Source of the DNA: Thelephora terrestris
Taxonomy: Eukaryota; Basidiomycota; Agaricomycetes; Thelephorales; Thelephoraceae
Direction: 5' to 3'
NCBI GenBank assembly: GCA_015956445.1
Contig: WIUZ02000005.1
Location: 1,736,001-1,800,000 of the forward strand
Length of the DNA stretch: 64,000 bases
Part shown: in pieces, positions 1 to 10,061 of the stretch
Layout of the letters: every line of letters begins with the position of its first letter
Position numbering within the stretch: position 1 is the stretch's first letter
The notes under the pieces: generated by a model
What the model was told of the DNA's origin: nothing
Seen by the model: only the letters and a program-made list of their open reading frames with translations
Database searches by the model: none
Translations under genes and position numbers: made by a program

Positions 1-744
1 TTGCGGGCCAAGTAAACTTAACGAGCTCTTACCGGACGAACCTGACCGCGGATCTCCTCCCGGAGCTTTGACACCTCCCCGTCAATTTTGGAAACTGTTG
101 CTTCGGTTTTCGAGGCTGTCGCGTTGGTGTCTATGGCCAACTCGGTCTGAAAGATGATAAATGAGTGACGACCGAGTAAAATGGACTGGGCGTACGTGGA
201 AGACCTGAAGAATCCTGTTAAGTTCTGACCACCAACCCGCGATCTGGTCCTTATCGTTTCTAGAACGGATGAATCTGGAAACCGGGTGGCGCCCACTCTG
301 CTTGGTGACTTTCCCTTGGATCTCCTCGACAGTTCTGCGGTCAAAAGCGTTGTTAGCGGTCCACCCAAACGATTTTCCATCGACCCGACTTACGCCTTCA
401 GCTGAGTTATCGCCTCGCATAAGCATTTGCTGAAGTCTTCTTGCTTCGTCTTGTCCATCCCCCGCCTGAGGGTTTCGCAGATCTTGGCGCAGTGCAGTCC
501 GAGGTCGACGTAATCTTGTTCGTTGGCCATGGTGTCCTGGGCGAACGTGAAGCGGGTGCACATCCTCGCAGGGTGGAAACGAATTTACCTTGATCATACC
601 CAGGAGGATGCTGACCGAACCGAAAACGGCCTTGGCGGGTGTGGCACTCGAGATCTCCTTCGCAAGACTGAAACCATCGATGGCCACATTCAACGCGGAG
701 ATGGCGCCGTCCCGTCCCTTTGGCCGCTTGTATTTCGTAGCCAT
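1..744 (-). CDS. NLR-like NTPase, 5' part only (runs off left edge)
   Basis: First four exons of an NLR (NB-ARC/TPR) gene reading leftward; the NTPase and repeat part lies outside the window. The start is the ATG at 744 (MATKYKRPKGRDG). Exon 1 ends near 589 at a GTAAAT donor, exon 2 begins at 536 after CCCAG, and further exons follow near 330-210 and 151-43. The encoded part is a helical N-terminal domain with the TPAKAVFGS motif also found in the three complete NLRs here. It is nearly identical to the N-terminus of the NLR at 3602-6480 (Ala/Asn-Leu type changes only), so the two are recent duplicates. It is divergently oriented to the pseudogene at 1399. Whether the missing 3' half is intact cannot be seen. 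Confidence 0.8.
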
Positions 745-1398
745 CGTCGAAGGTCGTGGTGGTTGCGATAACACTGCGTGGCAGACCCAATGAAAACTAA
801 TCCTGTGCAAATAGCGCCATCTGATGCGCCGGCGGATTTCAAGCCACGCGCACCATTGTTTCCTGTTGAAAGACCTGCGTCGGAGCCTGGGGAAGTTTCC
901 CTCTGGATCAGATGAGCGCCCCTTCGTTCTTCGCGCCGGATATCGCCACAGAACCCGGATGATACTGGAGGACACTGTATCGATCAACTCCCCAACTCCG
1001 TATTTCCACACCGACGGAGTTCCTCTTCTCATATCTCTCCCACTTCTCCCAGGAGCTCTTCGTCCGGGCGCTTTTCACCTTCGTGCACGCGCGTTATTCC
1101 GTATCTTCTTTTTTTCCATTGCTCGTTCACATCTTCGCTGTGTTTGTGCCGAATCCATTTGCTCTGTAAACACCCTGTTCCGCTCGATGGATCGTCGAGA
1201 TATGGCACACGGGACAATGATTGGATATCGAACGTTGAACATTGAGGGCGTGAATGCGATCGAAGGGGAGGAGGGGTTAGACCATTCATGGCGTGAGGGA
1301 ACAAGTGGCTGACCTATCCCGCCTCGTCGCTTATCCTTACTTCAAGTTCGGTTCCGATCCTTGCTCATACCCTGCGCGCCGCACAACCCTCTCACAGC
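745..1398. other. Divergent intergenic region of NLR pair A
   Basis: This stretch separates two head-to-head NLR genes and must hold both promoters. It is clearly related to 6481-7337, the equivalent gap of pair B, for example around 1010-1110 against 6870-6970, with a few insertions in B. No coding exon is supported. No defined promoter motif was recognised. Confidence 0.6.
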
Positions 1399-2760
1399 CA
1401 TGCCGGGTTCCGACCACGGATATGCTGCCTCAACGACCAAAGGAGCGGGAAGAGCCTTGAACGTGGTCATTGAAGCTGTCGATATCGCAGAGCAAATCGC
1501 GAACCCCACGCCAGCCAAGACCGCTTTCGGCTCCATCAACGCCATTTTCCTTATATGTTCCCTGAGGACTCACGCGAACCGGTTGTTAACTAAGGCACAC
1601 AGGATTCTGTGATCAACGAAATGGAATACGTCGACCTAGAGCTGGCTTGCGCCGATGTGTGCAAAACGTTAGACCGGGGATTGAAGGGAAGACGGTCGGA
1701 CGAGCTCAAATAGTCGGTTCTCGAGGCAAGACTATCGAACAATTGTCGACGTGCGTGAACTCGGCAGGAGTGCATTCCATCTAGCACTTGACACATCTTT
1801 CGATCACGCAGGACTACGGAAGAGATCCAGAGAAAGATCGTAAAGTGGGGCAAGAGAAGCGTGGTCACCCAGCTGCTACACACGAAGAACCATAACCTCG
1901 AGAAAGAGGCGATTGATACCTGGAGGTCGGACCTCAAGAAGGGTCTCGGAGTCTTCGAGGTGCGTTCCGTGGCTTCCTCGTGACCCTCATTGACCTTACA
2001 CGTCCAGACCGAACTCGAGATAGAAAAACTAGTACCCGTGAGCAATACCCATCAAGACGCCCCGGACTCCCGCACCTCCGCCTGTATCATCCATCACGAT
2101 ACTTCGAAAGCCCACCACGAGTTAAACTCTGGCCCTCCTGTTTCTGAGGTGCAACACCCGTACCATCACTCCTGGTGTTCGTAGTAACGCGCCGACAAAC
2201 CGCGAGGATCACGACGGCCACAATCGGGCGGTAAATGTTATTCACACTGCAACTTTAACCCTGTAATTACTTACCACTACTCAGACTCATGCTAGGTCGG
2301 CGGTCTTGGCACAAGGAAATCCGTGTCCGACGTTTGCCCAACATTGCGCTGAACCTCAAAAACGATGGCGCGGCTCTTCGCGATGTCCTTGACACTCATG
2401 TCATGCTCTCCGACATTCACTGTGGCATATTGGAGGGTGGGGAATGGGCCGATGGTCAACGTTGTTCGGTGAGCATCTAAGGTGTTCCGTCAATGGTCAA
2501 GGCACCCGCCGTTACCCAATCTCAAAAGAGGTTAGCGTTTCCAATGGCTAACGGGCTCATTGTTGGTTTTGCAGAGGGACTTACTCCAGTTTCTCTGATC
2601 GGCGCTGGCGTGACTGGGAAGACATCCACAACGATCACGCCAAAAAGCTGTTTGGCAACAACCGTAGGTTCACGCGTTGCGACCAATTTCCCGCATCGCT
2701 CACTCACTTCCTCGATCGACTTTCCAAGTTGCGATCAGCTTCCTGCAGCGCGCCCGTGAG
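1399..2760 (+). pseudogene. Decayed NLR-like gene, copy A
   Basis: Remains of an NLR gene homologous to the better kept copy at 7338-9187. Exon 1 resembles the shared N-terminal domain (NPTPAKTAFGSINAIF), but the ATG used by copy B reads ACG here and the exon has lost about a dozen bases. Exon 2 (from about 1608) carries an in-frame TAG after GRRSDEL. Exons 3 and 4 are recognisable to about 2150. Around 2570-2740 lies an NB-ARC remnant: LTPVSLIGAGVTGKTS (a P-loop that still has GKTS) followed in another frame by the FTRCDQFPAS region. Everything after this, the kinase-2 motif through the TPR tail, is missing. Truncation at the same place as copy B suggests the gene was already broken before the pair was duplicated. 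Confidence 0.75.
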
Positions 2761-3601
2761 TTTACCTCAGCCAAATTTCCAAGGATATCCGCACAGGTAT
2801 TGTGAGTTTGACATCTCCATATTTGTTCCCGTCATCGAATGTGATGGTTAATCGTGGGTGGCGCAAAATCTATTCTTCGGGTACAGGAGGCGGATGTTGG
2901 GGAAATCTAGGACGAGATGGGCTAGCTCGGCAACAGCTGTCTTTATAGCACCTCCGTGTTTTTGACCTTTCTGGAACATCGCGAAAAGACACCATCCCAT
3001 GGTTACGTTCGACACCACCGTTCTGTCAAACCCATGTGGCTCTGGTCCTGTGAAGTAAGAAGTTTCCTAGGCTGATGCACTGGGACGTGGGGCCATGGGA
3101 AGGCCAGCTGAGAGAATTTTCTGCATTGTGTCCTTCCGCGGGTATCCTTGTCTTTATGGTAGATGCACAGGAGATTCAGTATAAACGGACACCGTATCAA
3201 CCGTTCCCCGCCCTCCTTACATATTTTTCACTTACTGCGACTAACTCTGATTAATACTGGAATCACAGATAGTGTACAACGGTGGTAAAATATGAAACAG
3301 AAGTCGGAGTTGGGCAGTGTGGGATACGGATCAACGCCGAGTGGTGGGAAACATACAGTGTGGAATACAGTCATTGGAAGTAAATCAAGATGGGGAAATG
3401 GCTTCTGGGAGAAGAGGGAAGAAGGAGGGTGACAGTGATGATGAAGGGTGTCGTGTTTGGGGATGGGGTGTGCCTCCAAATGCAGGGTCTGCAACTTGGA
3501 GTGCTGGTGTTTGCCTTAAGGAGAGGGGGAATGCTCAGAGGTGTCGAAATACGTAAAATGCGCTAAGGGGGAAACTCAACAGGTGTAAAAAGTGACATCT
3601 T
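2761..3601. other. Intergenic, no gene recognised
   Basis: Follows the truncated NLR copy A and precedes the tail of the leftward NLR. Short open frames occur on both strands but none has domain similarity or convincing splice partners. It may contain unrecognisably decayed NLR sequence. Confidence 0.5.
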
Positions 3602-6480
3602 TCACATACACTCACAATCAGAATCTGTTTCATCGGAGGCAGCCTGACCCTCCTTCGCTTGCTCTATATTCCAGATGAGATCTTTGCAGTTCTCTACATC
3701 CTTTGCTGCTCCAATATTCTTGTATGCCTCGAGCGCGCACAATACCTCAGACATCGCCTCTTCAAGCTTGCCCTCTTCAAACAGGATATCAGCCCATTGT
3801 TCCATCACGCGGCCCTGTAAATACACATCATTGACAGCGCATGACTTGGCTTGTTCGATGTGAGCGTGTGCATCGTTGAACTGGTGTTTGCCAGAAAACA
3901 GCTGCGCCATGGCGTAATGGATCCAAGACTGCTCATCGGGCCATTTAAAAGAGGTCGCGATTCTGAGGGCTTCCTCGAGATGGTGTATGGCCTTCGCTCC
4001 CTCGCCCTTCAAACGATATATGCGACCAAGAACACGATGAGATTGACAGGCCTGAAATTCTTCGCCTTTCTCCGGGAGGAGTCCAATCGCACGAGATGCG
4101 GCCTCTTCTGCAGCATCATACTGTTCATTGTCATATAGCAACCGAGCAAGGTTCAGCTGACATTCTGCTTGTGCCGCTGTGTCGCCGAGGCGTTGAAAAA
4201 TGGCCAACGCTTCCTTTGCGTGTTGTATTCCTTCCTTGTGGAGGCCCAGTTGCCGGTCTGTATCAGAGAGCGAAAGTAACGCGTTAGCAATGGAATCATC
4301 ACTCCCACATTCTCTCCTGAGCCCCAGGACTTGAGTAAGGAGTCGGTGTTCTTCTGATAGATTTCCGATTTCTCCAAGCAACCGTGCGAGGTGAAACAAG
4401 CAATCACGCTTGGGGGGATGTTCATCGGGAAGCCCTTCTATCTTTTGCCTCAGTACGGTGTACCGCGGCTTGTGCCAATAGAGGTGCAACAAAAACTTTC
4501 TACATGCATTCCAGACGTCGTCCGAGTTTGCGTCGATAGATGTGAAAACATTGAGAAGGTGCTCGACATTGACATCTTCGGACACGATCCACCGCGTATC
4601 CCCAAAAGTGGGTAGGTTAGGATCAAGTTCTGCCGACAACCGGGTGAAGTAATGTTCCTTGACTGTGCAGAGGAGTGGGGAAGACGTGGGATCCTTGGGA
4701 GAAAGGTAATCGCGGAGTGGGGCGAGCATCGTGACGAATTCCTCGTTTCGGTACGTCAGAGAAAGGGCGCAGAACGCGTCGAGGATGGTGGATCGGTTGA
4801 AGATGGTGGGGAATAGCCAGTCAAGATTGTTCTCGTCGACCCCTTGTGGGAAGAACGCGATGACTCCGAGCAGCCCCCGGGTGTCGGGGCCAAGTGCTTT
4901 GAACATCGGAGAGGCAAGTGAGAGCTCGATCGTATCGGCAAGGCTCTTGTTGTGCCCTGTCTGAAGCACACCCGTTTGGCGTCGCTCCCACTCCCTGGCC
5001 AACCGATTGTTGTTCCACACATTTCGCCAGGCGACGGTTGCCAGCAAGTTGATTGAGAGCGGGTGAAAGTCGAGTTGCTTCAAGATGTCGCCAACAACAT
5101 CCGACCGGCCGAGGTCGTAGATACCATAGAATTCGTCGCACCCGGCCTCCACCGAGAGGGTTGGGATATTAAGACGTTTGCAGTCAGGAGGGATGGTGGT
5201 GATGCGGGATGTGATACAGAGACAGATATTGCGGAATTGGGTTAGCTCCTCCACCGCGTCGTAGATCTCCTTCCCGCCGTCTCCCGGTGGGTCGAGGATG
5301 GATTCTGCGTTATCGAGAACGATAAACATTGGTTTGGAGGATAGGTATTGTCGAAGAGAGGCCAGGTCCTCTGGGGTTTCGATGCCGGCACCGGTGACCT
5401 TGGAGAGTTGAGCGAGGAAATTGGTTTGCGAAGCTGGGAACTGATCGCAACGGATGAAGCGTCGGTGATCACCAAACCGCTCCTTGATACGAACGTGGTG
5501 GAGAACGGTGAGGGCGATGGATGTTTTCCCGATCCCGCCTGCGCCAATGAGGGCCATCGGATGGAGCTCTTCGGCGAGATCGACGATCCTCTTGATCAGG
5601 TCATCGCGTCCGAAGCAGGCCCTCGGCATAGGGGGAGGCAATTCTCCAGGCGTGCTAAACTGGAGCGTAAGGTACTGGATCGCTTGAAAATTGAAGTCCC
5701 TGACCTAGTTTGATTCTATGCAGTTGTCAGTATTCTTGTGGGCCGAGTGAGCCTCACGAGCTCTTACCGGGCGAACCTGACCACGGATCTCCTCCCGGAG
5801 CTTTGAAACCTCCCCGTCAATTTTGGAAACTGTTGCTTCGGTTTTTGAGGCTGTCGCGTTGGTGTCTATGGCCAACTCGGTCTGAAAGATGATGAATGGG
5901 TGACGACCGAGCAAAAAGGGACTGGGCGTACGTGGAAGACCTGAAGAATCCTGTTAAGTTCTGACCACCAACCCGCGATCTGGTCCTTATCGTTTCTGGA
6001 ACGGACGAATCTGGAAAGTGGATGGCGCCCACTCTGCTTGGTGACTTTTCCTCGAATCTCCTCAACAGTTCTGCGGCCAAAAGCGTTGTCAGCGGGCGAT
6101 CCAAACTATGTGCCGTCGACCCGACTCACGCCTTCAGCTGATCTATCGCCTCGCATAAGCATTTGCTGAAGTCTTCTTGCTTCGTCTTGTCCATCCCCCG
6201 CTTGAGGGTTTCGCAGATCTTGGCGCAGTGCAGTCCGAGGTCGACGTAATCTTGTTCGTTGGCCATGGTGTCCTGGGCGAACGTGAAGCGGGTGCACATC
6301 CTCGCAGAGTAGAAACGAATTTACCTTGATCATACCCAGGAGGATGCTGACCGAACCGAAAACGGCCTTGGCGGGTGTGGCACTCGAGATCTCTTTCGCA
6401 AGACTGAAACCATCGATGGCCAAATTCAACGCGGAGATGGCGCCGTCCCGTCCCTTTGGCCGCTTGTATTTTGTAGCCAT
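3602..6480 (-). CDS. NLR-like STAND NTPase, NB-ARC with C-terminal TPRs
   Basis: Complete five-exon gene, about 890 residues. Exon 1 starts at the ATG at 6480 (MATKYKRPKGRDG) and ends at a GTAAAT donor near 6325. Exons 2-4 encode the rest of a helical N-terminal domain (about 190 residues). The last exon, from about 5711, begins VRDFNFQAIQYLTLQF. It carries the NTPase: P-loop GAGGIGKTS, FIRCDQFPAS, kinase-2 MFIVLDNAES, sensor CITSRITTIP, a GLPL-like FHPLSINLLA, and a winged-helix-like part (GVIAFFPQGVDENNLDW). The C-terminal 250 residues are TPR-like helices (EGIQHAKEALAIFQRLGD, AIHHLEEALRIA). Such proteins are known to act as cytoplasmic switches in fungal self/non-self or immune-like responses; the ligand here is unknown. 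It is head-to-head with the pseudogene at 7338. No lesion was seen. Confidence 0.9.
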
Positions 6481-7337
6481 CGTCGAAGGTCGAGGTAGTT
6501 GCGATAAGACTACGTGGCAGACCAAATGAGAACTAGTTCTGTGCAAACAGCGCCAACTGATGCACAGGATCTCGAGCCACACGCACCCAACGTTTTGGCC
6601 ATTGTTTCCTAGTTCGGACACCGGCACGGTCCAGCAGGGACCAGTTTCATTCCAGCCAGTCGAGAGTTTCAACTGGATTGTTCGTGCCCGTCAGAGAAAG
6701 ACCTGTGTCGAAACCTTGTGCGGTTTTCTGGATCAGATGAATCGTATGGCTTGCAGCGCTCATTCATTCTTCGCGCCAGATGTTGTCACAGAACCCGGAT
6801 GATAATGCCCAAATACATCCTGACTGGAGGACACTATCGATCAACTCCCCGAGTCTGTAATTCCACACCCACGGAGTTCGTTTTCTCATATCGCTCCCCC
6901 TTCTCCCAGGAGCTCTTCGTCCGGGTGATTTTCACCTCCGTGCGCGCGCGCCATTCCGGGTCTTCTTTTTTCCTTGCTCGTTCACATGTTTGTAATGATT
7001 ACATGTGCTCTTTGACACTCCGTACCACTCAATGAACAGGATACGCTGAGGATCATACCCTCCGACAACACCAGTAGAACATTATCCGATAGATCGTCGA
7101 GATTTGGCACACGAGAGCGAGGATAGAGGGCGTGAATGCGATCGTTCTGTTCTGAAGGGCTCGAGGGGTTGGACCAGGTCACCATTGGTGGCGTGAGGGA
7201 ACAAGTGGCTGACCGATCACGCTTCCGGGAATCCGAGACGAACAGCCCGCCTCGTCGCTTATCCTTACTTGGGTTCCGTCCCTTTCTTATACCCTGCGCG
7301 CCGCACCCTCCTCTCACAGCCACGCCGAGTTTCGACC
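6481..7337. other. Divergent intergenic region of NLR pair B
   Basis: Gap between head-to-head NLR genes, homologous to 745-1398 but about 200 bp longer, mostly through extra sequence around 6590-6730 and 7000-7080. It must contain the promoter of the intact leftward NLR at 6480. No exon and no named motif was identified. Confidence 0.6.
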
Positions 7338-9187
7338 ATGGACTCGATGCCTCAACGACCAAAGGAGCGGGAAGACGCCATCCTAGCCTTGAACGTGGCC
7401 ATTGAAGTTATCGATATCGCAGAGAAGATCTCGAGCACCACGCCAGCTAGGGCCGCTTTCGTCTCCATCAACGCCATTCTCCTCATCATTAGAGTATGTT
7501 CCCTCCGGATCCACGCCGGTCGGTTGTTAACTAAGGCACACAGGATTCTGTGATCAACGAAATGGAATACGTCGACCTAGGACTGGCTTGCGCCGATGTG
7601 TGCAAAACGCTAGACCGGGGATTGAAGGGAAGACGGGCGGACGAGCTCAACAAGTCGGTTCTCGATGCGATTGAACAACTGAAGACGTGCGTGAACTCAG
7701 CAGGAGTGTATTCTATCCATGATTTACAGCACTTGACACATCTTTCGATCATGCAGGACTACGGAAGAGATCCAGAGAAAGATCGTAAAGCGGGGCAAAA
7801 GAAGCGTGGTTACCCAGCTACTACATACGAATACGAAGAACCATAACCTCGAAAAAGAGGCGATTGCTACCTGGAGGTCGGACCTCAAGAAGGTTCTTGT
7901 AGTCTTCGAGGTGCGTTCTGTGGCTTCCTCGTGGCCATCATTGACCTTACATGTCCAGACCGAACTCGAGATAGACAAACTAGTACCGGTTTCCAATACC
8001 CGTCAGGACGTCCCGGACTCCCGCACCTCTGCCTCCAATATCCATCACGATACTTCGAAAGCCCACCACGAGTCAAACTCCGGTCCTCCCGTTTCCGGGG
8101 TGCAGAACTATGGTTCAAACACCCGTACAATCACTCCTGGCGTTCGTAGTAACACACTGAGACACCGCGAGGACCACGACGGTCAAAGTCGGGCGGTAAA
8201 TGTCACCCACACTCCAACTGCAATTCTGTAATCACTCACCACTGCTCAGACTCGCGCTAGATCGGCGATCTCTGCAACAAGTGGATCTGGCCTCTAATAT
8301 GGTTTCTAGTGCGCCCCGAAAACTAGCACCTGCATCCTTAAGAAACACATCTGGGAATGTTTCCGATGCGTGATCCAGACGGTCGAGAATGGGAGGACGG
8401 GTTTGGCGGTTGTTTTGTCGAGCCCGAGGAGGCGTAAATAGGATGAGCGAGATTCAGACGAGAACAGAGACGAGGAGTTTGATTCAGAACAAGACGGAAC
8501 CGGAGCCGGAGCCGGGATTGAGGATGTCTGGTACAGTGCTCCGAATACCGTGTAGGGCGAAGGGCAAGGGCCACAATGGATTCGAGGCTCGGGGGAGTGA
8601 TATCGATGGAGAAATGAAATGCGTGTCGTTCGACCGTGGACGGAATCGCTTGATCCGCGAGTGACTGCAGGCTCGGGTGAGGCGTCACACCAACGTTCGG
8701 CTCAACGCCGTGGAAAGCCGTGCCTAGGTTTATGAGGTTCATCGCAGTGACCTTAACCCACGGCTTCCGGCATCCGTTGAAAGCGAGGAAGGGACAGATG
8801 GTCAAAATTGGTTGGTGAGCATTACTGGTGTTCCGTTCGTGGTCAAGGCGTTTACCGTTACCGAGAGGTCAGCGATTTCAATGGCTGACAGGCTCATAGC
8901 TTTAACTAGTACGCCTGAATAATCCCCGCCCTCTTCACCGAGGATGATTCGACTGGAGAGATCGTTGGTCTCGCAGAGCGGCTCACTCCAGTTTCTCTGA
9001 TCGGTCCTGGCGGGATTTGGAAGACACCCATCGCCCGGCCACCGTCCCCCACAACGATCGCGTCAAAAAAGATCTTGGTCACAACAACCGGTTCATGCTC
9101 TACGACCAGTTTCTCGCCCCCCTCGCTCACCTCCTCCTGCTTGATGTCTTCGGATTTCTCGATGCCAATTCGGACGATGTCCGAGGC
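7338..9187 (+). pseudogene. Decayed NLR-like gene, copy B
   Basis: Rightward NLR with four well preserved 5' exons. Exon 1 starts at ATG 7338 (MDSMPQRPKEREDAI, with TPARAAFVS). Exon 2 follows AAGGCACACAG near 7552 (EYVDLGLACADVCKTLDRG). Exon 3 follows CATGCAG near 7757. Exon 4 follows CATGTCCAG near 7961 and runs open to 8231. The NTPase is only a ruin: around 8920-9150 one reads LTPVSLIGPGGIWKTP, where the P-loop glycine before KT is Trp, then a degraded HNNRFMLYDQF segment. Kinase-2, the winged helix and the TPRs are gone. A short protein ending at 8231 (N-terminal domain only) remains possible, because exons 1-4 join in frame. It shares its truncation point with copy A. Confidence 0.75.
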
Positions 9188-9640
9188 CTTTGATTTGTGT
9201 CAAGTTTTTGGAAGCCACCAGCCAATTCTGGGAAGCCCTTGGCGTTGCGTCCTCTTTCAACTGGAATATACGGCTGTTCTGGGACCGCCATTCCCTAGCG
9301 AAGGCGGGTTCGGCGACACGAATGGGACACCGAACGCATAGAGTTGCAAGGGTCAACCACACATACCTTTTGGGACGTTCGATGCAGCTACAGGCTAGAG
9401 TTTGCTATTGAAAACCTAGGATCGAAGAGGCGAAGCCCGGGACTTTAGGCCTTTGTCGTGTCTTGTAGACCGCGTATCATGTCGATGGTTTTGTCGTAGA
9501 CGTCTGGATGTCTCTTCCTCACCTTGATTGATAATGGTCCTGACACAAATTCATTCGTGGTCATGTCCCAATGCCGAGCCACTATGTTCTTAGTGAGACC
9601 TCCAGCGCCGAATGCGCCACACCGACCGAGCAATAAGTTA
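9188..9640. other. Intergenic, unassigned
   Basis: No gene recognised. A 75-codon leftward open frame covers 9445-9672 (GLTKNIVARHWDMTTNEF), but its start lies in the SH3BGR fragment that follows, so it is probably a chance or fused frame. The right edge at 9640/9641 is a rearrangement breakpoint (see the next entry). Confidence 0.45.
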
Positions 9641-9687
9641 CGAGTGTTGCAGGTCAAGAAGATACCCTTCACAAGCTACGATTTAGA
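9641..9687 (+). pseudogene. Fragment of SH3BGR-like exon 2
   Basis: About 47 bp encoding RVLQVKKIPFTSYDL, nearly identical to exon 2 of the intact SH3BGR-like gene at 22052-23123 (opposite strand). It starts exactly where the other fragment, at 13655-13754, stops, so one exon has been split and its halves placed on either side of the NLR gene at 10062. Similarity ends just before the codons for ASDEDA. Confidence 0.8.
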
Positions 9688-10061
9688 CGTTCGATCGGTA
9701 ATCGCGTGGACCACAAGCGGTTCCTCACCCACACCTTGAGACTCAGGAGGTGGAATCGCGAACCATGTGGCGCAAAACTAACATTTCGTACGCTCCCATG
9801 CACACGCCTGTGCGCTTTCACGAACCCGGCCCAATATCTCTCTCATGAACCCGGGTGTTCGGCCGATTGGATGGATGCTCGGGATCAAAGGCGTCCACCA
9901 AACCGCGCTGGCCCAGTAGTACGGCTATTCATCAAATCTCGGATGCCGGGCCTGCTTGCGCGAGGCGTGCAAAATGAGATTCACCGCCCATCTGTATTAG
10001 GGTTCTCGTTCTTTCCTCTCTTACGCCACGTCCTCTCCTTGCAACTACCACAACCTTGACG

